This document shows, piece by piece, positions 43,514-52,927 of a stretch of 64,000 nt of DNA. A program made the translations under genes and the position numbers. Under the pieces are notes generated by a model. The model did no database searches, was not told the DNA's origin, and saw only the letters and a program-made list of their open reading frames with translations. The stretch's first letter is position 1; every line of letters begins with the position of its first letter. The stretch is from Coriobacteriaceae bacterium. Its GTDB lineage: Bacteria; Actinomycetota; Coriobacteriia; Coriobacteriales; Coriobacteriaceae. The stretch is from NCBI GenBank assembly GCA_025993015.1, contig DAJPFV010000001.1, positions 1,984,001 to 2,048,000 of the forward strand. The letters are read 5' to 3'.

Positions 43514-45064
43514 ATGGTATTTGAAGCAACTAATTGTGAAACGGTGATTCTGATAAGTAGCGCAAGCAGAAGACTTACTGGCATAATAATTACATATGGT
43601 TATATACTGGCTCAGGCTTTAGTCGGCTTTGTATATGTTCCGATGTTGTTGCAAAACATTGGACAAGACGAATATGGACTCTATCAATTGATAGGTTCTA
43701 TCATGTCTTATATAGTTTCCATTAATGGGATTTTGTCTGCCGGTGTTGGGCGTTTTTATTGCAAGTATATGGCAGAGGGCAAAAATGACTTAATGGAGAA
43801 TACACTCGCAATAGCTAGGCGTCTGTACTGGGTCCTATCTGTGTTCGTGATGCTAATAAGTTGCGTTCTCGCCGTGGTTGTTCGGTTTGTATATTCAGCC
43901 AGTTTTACAAACTCACAGCTTGATGAGTGTTCCGCAATGCTTGTTGTATTAGGGATCAACACAATTGTTATCATGAACAACACTATTAGCGTTGCGGCGA
44001 TAACTGCTAATGAAAGGTTCGTTTTTTTGAAGGGCTCGCAATTGGCCGCCCTAATAGCTCAGCCTTTCATTGTGTATGGACTTACGACAATTTTTAAGAA
44101 TGCATTAGCCGTATGTTTAGTTGTGCTTGTTACAAATGTGTTGTGCGCGGTGAGCCAGCGTTTGTTTGCTAAATATAATCTGCATATTAGTTTCAGATAT
44201 CATGGCTGGGACATGAAACTGGCTAAAGGTTTGTTATTTTTTAGTGGCGCGATTGTATTGGTGACGATTGCTGACCAGATTTTCTGGAAAACCGATCAAT
44301 TAATTGTCGGCTATTATTTTGGTGCTGCCGCCGTTGCGGTATATTCTGTTGGATCTCAAATCTACACGATTTATATGACAATTGGTACGGCAGCCTCTTC
44401 AGTTTTTCTTCCTCGAGTTTCAGAACTGTATTGCCAGAATAAGGATATGTCTGAAATTTCGGATCTCTTCATTAAAGTTGGTCGCATTTCCTTTATCGTC
44501 TGCGGATTTGTTCTTAGTTTATTTATTGTTCTGGGGAAAGATTTCATCATTATTTGGGCTGGTAAGGACTATATAGACGCTTTCTATATCGCCTTGATCG
44601 TAATGGTTCCATTTACCATTGACTTAATTCAGAACCTGGGACTTACCATAATGCAGGTTGCGAATGTTTACCTGTATAGGGGGTATATGTATCTTGCGAT
44701 TGCGCTTGTCAACGTGGTCGTGACGATTATACTGCTCAAGCTTATGGGCATAGTGGGCGCAGCAGTTTCAACAGCCATCGCTATGGTTATAGGCAACGGT
44801 TTCTGTATGAATTGGTATTATTCTGAAAAGCTTGGGTTGAACATAAAGAAATTTTGGCTTGAAATTGCCAAACTTTCCGTCTTGGTTATTGTCGGTACGG
44901 GGGCTTTGCTGCTGCTCTATAACCTAATTAAAAGCCTTTTATCTGGCCTTGTGGTGGTTTTGGTTTCAGCAATAATTTATTTCTTTATCTATTTCTTCTT
45001 GGTTTTGATGTTTGGGCTAAACGAATCCGAAAAGATGAGCATATCTGCATTTATCAAGCGATAA
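43514..45064 (+). CDS. Wzx-type polysaccharide flippase (MATE/MOP superfamily)
   Basis: 516 residues with about twelve to fourteen hydrophobic segments. GIIITYGYILAQALVGFVYV followed by GQDEYGLYQLIGSIMSYIV is the typical first helix pair of O-antigen and teichoic flippases. It moves lipid-linked glycan units across the membrane. The ATG at 43514 has no clear ribosome site; a start a few codons later (near SSASRR) is possible. It lies 15 bp after the hydrolase gene and is followed by a terminator. G+C is low compared with the 5' half of the window. Confidence 0.88.
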   Translation: MVFEATNCETVILISSASRRLTGIIITYGYILAQALVGFVYVPMLLQNIGQDEYGLYQLIGSIMSYIVSINGILSAGVGRFYCKYMAEGKNDLMENTLAIARRLYWVLSVFVMLISCVLAVVVRFVYSASFTNSQLDECSAMLVVLGINTIVIMNNTISVAAITANERFVFLKGSQLAALIAQPFIVYGLTTIFKNALAVCLVVLVTNVLCAVSQRLFAKYNLHISFRYHGWDMKLAKGLLFFSGAIVLVTIADQIFWKTDQLIVGYYFGAAAVAVYSVGSQIYTIYMTIGTAASSVFLPRVSELYCQNKDMSEISDLFIKVGRISFIVCGFVLSLFIVLGKDFIIIWAGKDYIDAFYIALIVMVPFTIDLIQNLGLTIMQVANVYLYRGYMYLAIALVNVVVTIILLKLMGIVGAAVSTAIAMVIGNGFCMNWYYSEKLGLNIKKFWLEIAKLSVLVIVGTGALLLLYNLIKSLLSGLVVVLVSAIIYFFIYFFLVLMFGLNESEKMSISAFIKR

Positions 45065-45117
45065 TCTGCGACGCTTATTAAGCAGAATAGCCTAATGTAC
45101 TTTCATTACTTTTATGA

Positions 45118-45168
45118 CCAACCGGCTTGCCTGACATTTGATTATCGAAGGCTAAGTCGGTTGGTTTT
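45118..45168 (+). terminator. Terminator after the flippase gene
   Basis: CCAACCG (45118-45124) pairs with CGGTTGG (45158-45164), with a further inner GCCT/AGGC pairing, followed by TTTTATT. It lies in the gap between two converging genes. Confidence 0.7.
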
Positions 45169-45210
45169 ATTACTCGGTGCCAGGAAAAATGAGCGATGGC
45201 AACAGGGCGA

Positions 45211-46227
45211 TTAGCTCAAGACTTTCAGTATCAATAGTTTTAGCTGTTCACAACAGCGTATTACTACTCGAGATAACAAATAGTGCTTATTCTTTGCCGC
45301 AAGGAACAGTAAATAGCTGTCAGGCCTGTAGGTGCTGCAAGGGACATCAGCTTTAATTGAGGGATTAAATAAGGCCTCTGAAATTGAAACAAAGTTACGT
45401 TTTTTGGTCTCATTATTGTCACTGAGCTCGTTGATCGATAGGAGATAAAGATACTGTTCCGTTCTTGTTTTCCATGCCAGCCTTTCTGTTTCTTCTCCCC
45501 AACGAGCAGCGATTTTCACTAGGCTTGAGGTGACGAAGGTTAAATCTGAAAGCTGTTTTTCCTTATAGCTGTGTGTTGCACTTTGTCCGTTTTGACAATT
45601 GTAATAATACAGCGCATCACTTATTTGTAAAACCGATCTGGCTGAATCGACTATGGGTATCATTTGCAGAAAATCTTCTGCAAAATCGATTCTCTTTGTA
45701 TCGGTATTGCTTAAATCGTCAATCAGACAGTTTCTTTTGATTGCCTTTCCCCAAATTGAATTGAGTTTCCCTCGTGCCAAACATTTTCTGACTTCGGCGA
45801 GATCGTCACCTTCATAGATGCCAGACGGAAGGGCGGGATTGATAAACGGATCGTTTGAATAGTCTGGGTTTCTTGTATAGCTGAAACAGATTATGTCTGG
45901 ATTGCACTTATCGATTTCGCGAGCAAGAATAGATAGGGTATCGAAGCGCAAAGAATCATCTGCATCAACAAAGACCAGGTAATCTCCGGCGCTTATCTCC
46001 GCGCCTTTTCGCCTGGCCTCATATACGCCCATATTATTTTGTCTAACGTAATGAGTATTGTTGTGAGATTCACAAAACACTTTGCAGACACTTTCAGTAG
46101 CGTCCGCTGATCCATCATTGATGAGAATAATTTCATAGCCGTCATATGTTTGTTGGTAGATGGATGATAGCGTTTCTGGCAAACTGGATGCCGCATTATA
46201 TGCAGGGATAATAATTGAAAACAGCAT
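45211..46227 (-). CDS. Glycosyltransferase family 2
   Basis: 338 residues from an ATG with AAAGGAA. Motifs: FSIIIPAYNAASSLPETLSS, LINDGSADATES and FVDADDSLRFD (metal site, about 89-99). FAEDFLQMIPIVDSA near 185 contains the conserved ED pair. It is second of two minus-strand genes, 33 bp after the GT4 gene at 46261-47358. Confidence 0.87.
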   Translation of the reverse strand: MLFSIIIPAYNAASSLPETLSSIYQQTYDGYEIILINDGSADATESVCKVFCESHNNTHYVRQNNMGVYEARRKGAEISAGDYLVFVDADDSLRFDTLSILAREIDKCNPDIICFSYTRNPDYSNDPFINPALPSGIYEGDDLAEVRKCLARGKLNSIWGKAIKRNCLIDDLSNTDTKRIDFAEDFLQMIPIVDSARSVLQISDALYYYNCQNGQSATHSYKEKQLSDLTFVTSSLVKIAARWGEETERLAWKTRTEQYLYLLSINELSDNNETKKRNFVSISEALFNPSIKADVPCSTYRPDSYLLFLAAKNKHYLLSRVVIRCCEQLKLLILKVLS

Positions 46228-46260
46228 TTAGTTCCTTTCCGTATTGGAAGAACAAGATGG

Positions 46261-47358
46261 TTAGTTAGAAAGCCCGTTTACAATGTCCCTGTATAAAATA
46301 AATTGACGCTTGGCAATGGCCTTCCATTGAAAGTGTTCAATTGCATACTTTCTAGCTGCATTTGCAAGTTTACAACGAAGCTCATCGTCATTGAACAGGG
46401 TGAGAATTGCGTTAGAAATGGCTTCGAGATCAGATTCTACACCGATTCCAATTCCTTTATTGTTCGCCGTTTCTTTCCATGTGGTTCCCTCGGTAACAAT
46501 AATTGGGAGGCCATATGCTAGCGCTTCCAAAACAGACGTCGGGAAACCTTCAGTGCGTGAAAGTTGGATATAAAACTGCGATTTGAGAAAAGCGTCCGCT
46601 TTAGATTGACCATTAACTGGACCATTTAATAAAACAATATCGGATACTTGATTGTCGGCAATAAGTAGTTCCAGTTTGGCCATAGACCCATCTTCGTCTG
46701 GACCGTAGATGTAGATTTTAGCTCCGAGTCCTCTTAGCTCATCAGCAATTAGCGGCAGACTTTTGATCAGTAGATCAAGACCTTTGACCTCTATATCTAG
46801 GCGGCCAATAAAAAGCGCGATGCGGCTTTCTAAGTTTGAGGCTTTGGCTTTTGGGATGCTAACACCATTTGGAATAATTCTTGCTTTCCTATGTTTAAAG
46901 CCGTTTGAACTCATCGCCTCTTTTTTCGATAGAAAATGGATGCAATCAGCATTGCGAATAAAGGCGTTATAGAAGAAAACATTAAGCAATTGTTTAGCTA
47001 AATGATGCTGTTCTTGCGCCACATATGTTAGAGACCCATGTGGTGTGATGATGTATGGGATCGCACGTCTTCTGAGCCAATGGCTTAGTTTAATGTGATC
47101 CGGCCTATATATCTCATGAAATATTACGAGTGACGGATTGCAAAACGGTTCAGGAAGTTTTTCTATGCATGACTGAAAGAAGACGGGATATTTCGCATCT
47201 TTAGGTCTGTAGTTTGTAAGATTTAATAGAGCTATATTCATTTCCTTTATTTCTGACTGCTCATTTAGGTATTGAGGCACCACTGTAGACACGCCAGAAG
47301 CGAAATCACTTGTAATATATGCCACATGAAGGACTATTAAACTATCGGTAGTTTTCAT
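46261..47358 (-). CDS. Glycosyltransferase family 4 (GT-B fold)
   Basis: 365 residues. The N-terminal domain contains YITSDFASGVSTVVPQYL and YIITPHGSLTYVA. The C-terminal nucleotide-sugar domain has ALFIGRLDIEVKGLDLLIKS and the E-x7-E motif in RTEGFPTSVLEALAYGLPII. A GGGAG lies nine bases before the ATG. The upstream neighbour at 47395 is divergent with only 36 bp between the starts, so promoters overlap. Confidence 0.88.
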   Translation of the reverse strand: MKTTDSLIVLHVAYITSDFASGVSTVVPQYLNEQSEIKEMNIALLNLTNYRPKDAKYPVFFQSCIEKLPEPFCNPSLVIFHEIYRPDHIKLSHWLRRRAIPYIITPHGSLTYVAQEQHHLAKQLLNVFFYNAFIRNADCIHFLSKKEAMSSNGFKHRKARIIPNGVSIPKAKASNLESRIALFIGRLDIEVKGLDLLIKSLPLIADELRGLGAKIYIYGPDEDGSMAKLELLIADNQVSDIVLLNGPVNGQSKADAFLKSQFYIQLSRTEGFPTSVLEALAYGLPIIVTEGTTWKETANNKGIGIGVESDLEAISNAILTLFNDDELRCKLANAARKYAIEHFQWKAIAKRQFILYRDIVNGLSN

Positions 47359-47394
47359 TAGCGTTTGCTCCCGCAGCGGTGTTGGAGGTTTTAG

Positions 47395-48339
47395 TTGACA
47401 GATTCACAGTTGGTTTCAGTGCTCATGCCTTGTTATAGGGAGAGCGCCAAAGATTTTACTGAGGCACTAGCGTCTATTTTAAAGCAGACCTATCATCGAA
47501 TCGAGGTGGTTGTTGTTTTTGATAATCCAGATGACAACACACTTTACGATATTGCTCAAAACTATAGCTCTCATGACAGCAGGATTTGCCTCGTGAGAAA
47601 TGAACGCAATCTTGGTCTTGCTGCATCTTTGGAAAGGGCGTTCAAGGTCTCACGCGGTCAGTATATCTGCCGAATGGACTCAGATGACATTTCTGAGGCG
47701 CAGCGCATTGAACGGCAGTTGTCGTATCTTGAAGAACATGAGCTTGACCTAGTGGGTTCTTATTTGAACGCCATTGACGAAGACGGTAGTCAATTATATC
47801 TCGTTGATTCAATTCCAAGTTCGAGTGAAGGCGTTAGGCGTTCTCTTATGATTAGAAATTGCGTACCTCATCCGAGTTGGTTTGGAAGAAGGTCTGTATT
47901 TGAAATGGGGTATCGGTCTGTTCCGCTAGCAGAAGATTATGACTTACTGTTGCGTGCCGAGCTGGAAGGGTTCACTATTGGAAATGTTCCAGAGCCGCTC
48001 ATTCGATACAGAATGACTGTTAATAGCATTTCGCGTAGCAATTTGTATAAACAGTTCGTTGTTTCTCAGTGTTTACGTTCAGCTTTCAAAGAGGGTCGAT
48101 CACTGGATGTCGATAAGATTGATACAATCGTCGCCGAGCGGTTCGATCGGCGCCGAGCTGAGAACTATCTAAAGGCAAATGCATTATTTAATAATGGGTT
48201 GAGAAATATTCATTCTGGTAATCGAGCAAAAGGTATTTTCCAATTGCTTCAAATCCCATTTTGCTCTATGTCGTATTTAATGAATGTCATTAATATGGCG
48301 CGTGTGGTTGCAATTAAAACTTTTGAGAAAACCTCGTAG
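47395..48339 (+). CDS. Glycosyltransferase family 2
   Basis: 314 residues from a TTG start with GGAGG seven bases before it. Motifs: LVSVLMPCYRESAKDFTEAL, VFDNPDDNT, YICRMDSDDISEAQRIERQL (metal site DSDD) and PLAEDYDLLLRAELEG, with the catalytic ED. It resembles enzymes adding single sugars to surface glycans. Confidence 0.87.
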   Translation: MTDSQLVSVLMPCYRESAKDFTEALASILKQTYHRIEVVVVFDNPDDNTLYDIAQNYSSHDSRICLVRNERNLGLAASLERAFKVSRGQYICRMDSDDISEAQRIERQLSYLEEHELDLVGSYLNAIDEDGSQLYLVDSIPSSSEGVRRSLMIRNCVPHPSWFGRRSVFEMGYRSVPLAEDYDLLLRAELEGFTIGNVPEPLIRYRMTVNSISRSNLYKQFVVSQCLRSAFKEGRSLDVDKIDTIVAERFDRRRAENYLKANALFNNGLRNIHSGNRAKGIFQLLQIPFCSMSYLMNVINMARVVAIKTFEKTS

Positions 48340-48448
48340 TTGTGCACCTACGCTTAGAGAGACATGGCGTAACCATGCCGTTCGACACTCGTAAGATTGC
48401 TAGCTTTGAAATCTAGGGCGAGGTTTGTTGCGGGGTTCTCGATGCCGT

Positions 48449-48461
48449 GTGCACCATTCGT
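48449..48461 (+). repeat. 13-bp direct repeat, left copy
   Basis: GTGCACCATTCGT occurs here and again at 51614-51626. The two copies bracket the decayed transposase region with the IS21 element inside it. They may be the target duplication or recombination scar of the older insertion. Confidence 0.5.
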
Positions 48462-48476
48462 GGTTGATTTCCGATC

Positions 48477-49015
48477 TCAGCCGAACACGCTGCGCAGATA
48501 GTTCGTATCCGCGGCTAGCCGAACGCCCCCGCGGCCCCCATGGACCCCGGGGGCTCCGTTTCCCCAGTTGAAGGAACGGTGGATATGTGTTCGATAGGTC
48601 CGGGGGCCATTCTCCGCCCTCAGTCTGGCACCTCTTTCCAGACTCAGCTGGACGGTCGGTCCGCCTATTCCGTTTTGCCTTTGGGCTAGGCCAGCGGGGC
48701 GACGCGCCTCTCTGCGCGTGCCCTCTCGATGAGGCTCGGCGTCAGGTCGAGTCTTCCGATGGGCACGTCCTCCAGGCTGTAGGCGTCTAGCAGCGCCTCC
48801 GCATCGCCGCCGAGCATCGCCTTGGAGGCGCGCGGGCGTCCAGCTCCAGCATCTTCTGGCCCGTGTCCCTTTCGTGTCTGGTGAGCCTGCCGTAGACACT
48901 CGGGGTTGCCTTCTCGGAACCCTTTTTCTTTTTTCCGGACATGCTGTCCTTCGAGTCCCCGGGGCCAACCGGTTCGGCTCTCAGGGTAACGGGTTCCCAC
49001 ATTCATCCGTCCATG
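48477..49015 (-). pseudogene. Decayed transposase remnant, possibly IS30-like
   Basis: On the minus strand PSVYGRLTRHERDT followed by KMLELDARA resembles the N-terminal helix-turn-helix of IS30 transposases. It is preceded by a basic MSGKKKKGSEKA. The reading changes frame, and a second stretch, ALLDAYSLEDVPIGRLDLTP, appears in another frame before further stops. No full transposase is present. The flanking stretch from 48340 to 48476 holds nothing recognisable. Confidence 0.5.
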
Positions 49016-49169
49016 TGAGTCCTAGGCCCTTTCGACACCACCTATATTGCGAATCAGCACCGCCGCCCACCCGACCGAATATTGCCGTTCGGCACCGCCA
49101 TTAAATGCCTTCCCGCGCATCCCGTTACGCTCGGGCTGCCATGCAGTCCAGAGAACGAGGAGGTTCCAC

Positions 49170-50714
49170 ATGGCGAGAAGGATCAGGGCCAGGGAGGTCC
49201 TGAGGCTGAGGTCGGTGAACGGGCTTTCGCAGAACGCGATCGCCCGCACCGCCCACGTCTCGAAGCACAGCGTCCAGGACGTGCTGGAAGCCGCGAGGGA
49301 GCGGGGCGTCTCCTGGGAGGACGTCGAGGGGATGTCCGAGGAGGCCGCCTACGCGCTGCTGTTCCCCGGCAGGGGCGACGCCGGGCCGGTGCACGCCGAC
49401 CCCGACTGGGCACGCGTCCACCGCGAGCTCGCGAGGACCGGCGTCACGCTCAAGCTCCTGCACGCGGAGTATGCCGACGGGTGCGCGGAGGCCGGCGCGC
49501 CGTCGATGTCCTACGACAGGTTCTGCAAGCGCTACCGCCAGTACACGGTGTCGCGCAACGTGGTGAGCCGCGTCGGGCACAAGGCGGGCAGGAACATGGA
49601 GGTCGACTGGTCGGGGCCCACGATGCGGCTCGTGGACCCCGCGACCGGCGAGGTCAGGAAGGTGTACCTGTTCGTGGCCTGCCTCCCGTTCAGCCGGTAC
49701 AGCTACGTCGAGCCGACGCTCGACATGAAGCAGGATACATGGCTGCTGTGCCACGTGCACGCCTTCTCCTTCCTGGGAGGCGCGACGCCCTGCATCGTCC
49801 CCGACAACCTGAGGACCGGCGTCACCGCCCACCCCAGGGCCGGGGAGCCGGTCCTGAACGCGGCCTACGAGGAGCTCGCCGCGCACTACGGCTCCGCCGT
49901 GATCCCGGCGAGGGTCAGGAGGCCCCGCGACAAGCCGAGCGCCGAGAACGAGGTCTGGGCCGCCGCGACCTACGTGATAGCGGCGCTTCGCGACGAGGTG
50001 TTCGCCGACATGGCGGCCCTCCGCGCCGCCGTCGCCCGGAGGGTCGCGGAGCACAACGACGCGCCGTTCGCCAAGCGCGAGGGCTCGAGGCGCGAGGTGT
50101 TCGAGGAGGTCGAGCGCCCGCTGCTGAGGCCCCTACCGGCCGAGCCCTTCGAGGTGTGCGAGTGGGTCTACGGCCGCAAGGTCCAGGCCAACTGCCACGT
50201 CGCGTACGCCCGCAACTACTACTCGGTGAGCCACCTGCTCGTCGGCTCGACGGTCGACCTGCGCGTCACCGAGGGCAAGGTGGAGGTCTTCTCCGGCGGC
50301 GAGCGCGTGGCCACGCACCCCAGGTTCCCGTCCTACGCGAGGAACCGCTACTCCACGCGCGGCTCGGACATGCCCGAGGGCAGGGCGTGGTCGGACTGGG
50401 ACGCGCCGCGCATCCGCGCCTGGGCCTCGAGGGTCGGGCCCTCCTGCTCCGAGCTGGTGGACAGGGTGTTCGCCTGCTACGAGTTCGACGAGCAGGGCTT
50501 CAACGCCGCGCTCGCCGTGCTCAGGCTGTCCAGGCGCTACACCCCGGCGAGGCTCGAGCGGGCGTGCGGGATGGCGCTCGCGACCGGGAAGAGGTCGCCG
50601 CGCTACCGCGACGTCGAGCCCGTGCTGAGGTCGGGGCAGGACAGGGCGCCAGCCGGCGAGGCGTCCGGGGACTGCGGCTACGTGCGCGGCGCCGGCTTCT
50701 ACGGGGAGGAGTGA
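49170..50714 (+). CDS. istA: IS21 transposase IstA, copy 1
   Basis: 514 residues from ATG 49170 with GAGGAGG. An N-terminal helix-turn-helix (MARRIRAREVLRLRSVNGLS, then QNAIARTAHVSKHSVQDVLE) is followed by an rve-type catalytic core: Asp in MEVDWSGPTM, Asp in IVPDNLRTGV and Glu in KPSAENEVW, so the DDE triad is complete. A C-terminal beta-barrel-like region (NYYSVSHLLVGSTVDLRV) follows. It cuts and joins the element ends with help from IstB. The istB gene starts 2 bp downstream. Confidence 0.95.
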   Translation: MARRIRAREVLRLRSVNGLSQNAIARTAHVSKHSVQDVLEAARERGVSWEDVEGMSEEAAYALLFPGRGDAGPVHADPDWARVHRELARTGVTLKLLHAEYADGCAEAGAPSMSYDRFCKRYRQYTVSRNVVSRVGHKAGRNMEVDWSGPTMRLVDPATGEVRKVYLFVACLPFSRYSYVEPTLDMKQDTWLLCHVHAFSFLGGATPCIVPDNLRTGVTAHPRAGEPVLNAAYEELAAHYGSAVIPARVRRPRDKPSAENEVWAAATYVIAALRDEVFADMAALRAAVARRVAEHNDAPFAKREGSRREVFEEVERPLLRPLPAEPFEVCEWVYGRKVQANCHVAYARNYYSVSHLLVGSTVDLRVTEGKVEVFSGGERVATHPRFPSYARNRYSTRGSDMPEGRAWSDWDAPRIRAWASRVGPSCSELVDRVFACYEFDEQGFNAALAVLRLSRRYTPARLERACGMALATGKRSPRYRDVEPVLRSGQDRAPAGEASGDCGYVRGAGFYGEE

Positions 50715-50716
50715 GC

Positions 50717-51451
50717 ATGGACGTCAACGCGGAGACCGCCCGCAAGCTCAGGGAGATGGGGGCGGCCGAGCTGCTCGCCGCCCTCTCCGCCCAGGACGAG
50801 GCCGTGTGCGCCGGGATGGCGTTCGCCGAGCGCGTCCAGATGGCGGTGGACGAGGCGCACTCCGACTTCATCACGCAGAAGGTCCGCAACCTGACGAGGA
50901 GGGCCGGCCTCAGGTACCCCGAGGCCGACGTCCGCTCGGTCGACTTCTTCGAGGGCCGCGGCCTCGACAGGGTGGCGGTGGCCGAGCTCGCGACCTGCGG
51001 GTTCGTCGGGCGCGGCGAGAACGTGGTTCTCCAGGGCCTCACCGGCACGGGCAAGACCTACCTGGCCTGCGCGCTCGCGAAGGCCGCCTGCGCCAGGAGG
51101 GTGAGGTCGTGCTACGTCCGCCAGCCCGACCTCGAGGACCTCTGGCGCGAGAGCCGTGACCGGCCCGGCGGCGAGCGCAAGCTCGTCCGCAAGTACGGGG
51201 CGTTCGGCCTGCTCGTGATAGACGAGTGGCTGCTCGACAGGCCGGACACCGAGTTCAGGTCGATGCTGCTGGAGCTGATGGAGCTGAGGTACGGCACGGC
51301 CTCGACCGTATTCTGCACCCAGTTCAAGAAGAAGGACTGGCACCCGAGGCTCGGCGGCGGGGTGCATGCCGACGCCATCATGGACAGGATCGTGCACAAC
51401 GCGGTCTGGGTCGACATGGGCGAGGCCAACATGCGGCAGCGCCGCGGATAG
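50717..51451 (+). CDS. istB: IS21 ATPase helper IstB, copy 1
   Basis: 244 residues. Walker A is LQGLTGTGKTYLACAL, Walker B LLVIDEWLLDRPD, as in IstB/DnaC-like AAA+ proteins. IstB assembles on DNA and directs IstA to the target. It starts 2 bp after istA with GGGGAGGAG upstream. No defect is seen. Confidence 0.95.
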   Translation: MDVNAETARKLREMGAAELLAALSAQDEAVCAGMAFAERVQMAVDEAHSDFITQKVRNLTRRAGLRYPEADVRSVDFFEGRGLDRVAVAELATCGFVGRGENVVLQGLTGTGKTYLACALAKAACARRVRSCYVRQPDLEDLWRESRDRPGGERKLVRKYGAFGLLVIDEWLLDRPDTEFRSMLLELMELRYGTASTVFCTQFKKKDWHPRLGGGVHADAIMDRIVHNAVWVDMGEANMRQRRG

Positions 51452-51461
51452 ACCGGTAGCA

Positions 51462-51497
51462 ATAAAAAAGCACCGGGGCCAGTGTCGGCCCCGGTGC
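51462..51497 (-). terminator. Inward-facing terminator near the right end of IS21 copy 1
   Basis: GCACCGGGGCC (51470-51480) pairs perfectly over 11 bp with GGCCCCGGTGC (51487-51497); on the minus strand it is followed by CTTTTTTATT. It would stop transcription entering the element from the right. The same structure is at 62682-62717. Confidence 0.8.
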
Positions 51498-51613
51498 CCA
51501 AGCGCGATATCGGCGGTGCTGTTTCGCGATATTCAACAGTGCTCAAGCGAGCAAATACTCAGTCCATGTACGGATGAATGTGGGAAGTGTTCTGATTAAG
51601 TTGATAATCAAGG

Positions 51614-51626
51614 GTGCACCATTCGT
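51614..51626 (+). repeat. 13-bp direct repeat, right copy
   Basis: GTGCACCATTCGT, identical to 48449-48461. See the left copy. Confidence 0.5.
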
Positions 51627-51697
51627 TGTGTCTATTTAACCATTTGTATATCTCTCGCTATAATAATGAGAAAAACTAGAGATCGGTTTATGTGTAT

Positions 51698-52384
51698 ATG
51701 ACACCCAAAACTCTTATCGCTATTCCTGCTTATAATGAGGAGGAATGCATAGAAAAGACGATATGCGAGCTCAGGCAAATTGCACCTGAGTTTGATTTTG
51801 TTGTTATCAATGATGGGTCTCGAGATCGAACGCTAGCTATCTGCAAGGATCTTGGTTGTGACATCATTGATATGCCCATTAACTGTGGTTTGACCGTTGG
51901 GTTTCAGACGGCTGCGCGTTATGCGGTTGATCATGGATATGACTATATGGTTCAGTTTGATGCTGACGGCCAGCATTGTCCGGAATATATAAAGGTCCTT
52001 GTTGATAGGGCTCAATCTGATGGATCAGATATTGTCATTGGCTCTAGGTTTGTAAGCGTGCGCAAAGACAAGACGCTTCGCATGATCGGCTCGCGTATGA
52101 TTACGGTGCTAATAAAGATTCTGACAGGCAAGAGGATCAGTGACCCAACGTCTGGATTTAGGCTATTTGGGCGGGATATTCTTAAGAAATACTATTACGA
52201 CAATACCTTAAATCCGGAACCAGAATCTCTCGCTCTCTTTTTGAAGCAAGGGTATTCCATTTCAGAGGTACAGGTTAAGATGCGCGAGCGTCAAGGTGGC
52301 GAGAGCTATCTTAACCCTGTTAGGTCTATGCAGTATATGGTTCGTGTTTTCGTTACGCTCCTTGTCGTTCAGTGGTTTAGGTGA
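51698..52384 (+). CDS. Dolichol-phosphate-mannose-synthase-like GT2
   Basis: 228 residues. Motifs: LIAIPAYNEEECIEKTICEL, VINDGSRDRT, MVQFDADGQH (metal site, about 84-93) and GSRMITVLIKILTGKRISDP then TSGFRLFGR, typical of enzymes that load a sugar on a polyprenyl phosphate. ATG 51698 was chosen over GTG 51692; neither has a strong site. It overlaps the DUF2304 gene by 4 bp, a common pairing. Confidence 0.88.
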   Translation: MTPKTLIAIPAYNEEECIEKTICELRQIAPEFDFVVINDGSRDRTLAICKDLGCDIIDMPINCGLTVGFQTAARYAVDHGYDYMVQFDADGQHCPEYIKVLVDRAQSDGSDIVIGSRFVSVRKDKTLRMIGSRMITVLIKILTGKRISDPTSGFRLFGRDILKKYYYDNTLNPEPESLALFLKQGYSISEVQVKMRERQGGESYLNPVRSMQYMVRVFVTLLVVQWFR

Positions 52385-52725
52385 TCCATTTGCCGGTCTC
52401 TCTTCGTATTTTGCTTCTTGTTTGCGCTGTTTTGGTATTCGTGTTCGTATTGCGCAAATTAAAAAAATCCCAAATGCAAGTTTTGGATTCTCTGTTTTGG
52501 CTGCTATTCAGCGTCAGTTTTGTAATTTTGGGCGTTTTTCCACAAGTTGCAATGTGGCTTTCAAGTCTATTTGGTTTCATGTCGGCTTCTAACTTCGTGT
52601 TCCTTTACGTTATTGCCGTTCTTGTGGTCCGTGATTTCTGTAATTCTCTTCGCCTCTCTCGACAGGAAGAGCGTTTAAACTCGCTTGTTCAGGCTGTTGC
52701 GTTAAGTAGGGAGAAGGAAAAGTAG
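52381..52725 (+). CDS. DUF2304 membrane protein
   Basis: 114 residues from a GTG overlapping the GT2 stop. Three hydrophobic helices: ILLLVCAVLVFVFVLRKL, a second around SVSFVILGVFPQVAMWL and a third FVFLYVIAVLVVRDF, then a charged coiled tail (RQEERLNSLVQAVALSREKE). DUF2304 proteins usually follow polyprenyl-phosphate GT2 genes and are thought to partner with them in the membrane. Confidence 0.88.
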   Translation: MIHLPVSLRILLLVCAVLVFVFVLRKLKKSQMQVLDSLFWLLFSVSFVILGVFPQVAMWLSSLFGFMSASNFVFLYVIAVLVVRDFCNSLRLSRQEERLNSLVQAVALSREKEK

Positions 52726-52927
52726 GCTATGCGTTTCGCTTTAGCGTATAAATCATCTCGATGTGAATGTCCCTACTTATATTACTTTCAACAGTTGTGA
52801 ACAGTGCTTGGTGCCCATACTTGTCATCCAGACGACTGGGAACGATTCTTCTAGGGCCCTTGCAGCTTGATTTGGATAAAGGTGAATTAGCTCCGTGTTG
52901 TCTCGATGCGTAAACCAAAAGCAAATA

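Larger units (their letters stand above)
49016..51561 (+). mobile_element. IS21-family element, copy 1
   Basis: 2546 bp from TGAGT to ACTCA (terminal inverted bases), carrying istA and istB. GTCCATG directly before the left end and directly after the right end is a 6-7 bp target duplication. Without the element the site reads as a palindrome (CCCACATTCATCCGT with ACGGATGAATGTGGG). The copy at 60236-62781 has the same length and looks identical. Confidence 0.95.

Noticed and set aside
45118..45168. Attachment site or integrase target
   Set aside because: The inverted repeat ends in a T-run after a gene end and has no integrase nearby; it is a terminator.
48477..48968. 163-codon minus-strand frame as an intact gene
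   Set aside because: It runs across different frames of a decayed transposase, is rich in Arg/Gly and has no start context.
49082..51451. 789-codon frame spanning istA and istB
   Set aside because: Its first two thirds are an out-of-frame Arg/Gly-rich shadow of istA; only the istB part (from 50717) is real.
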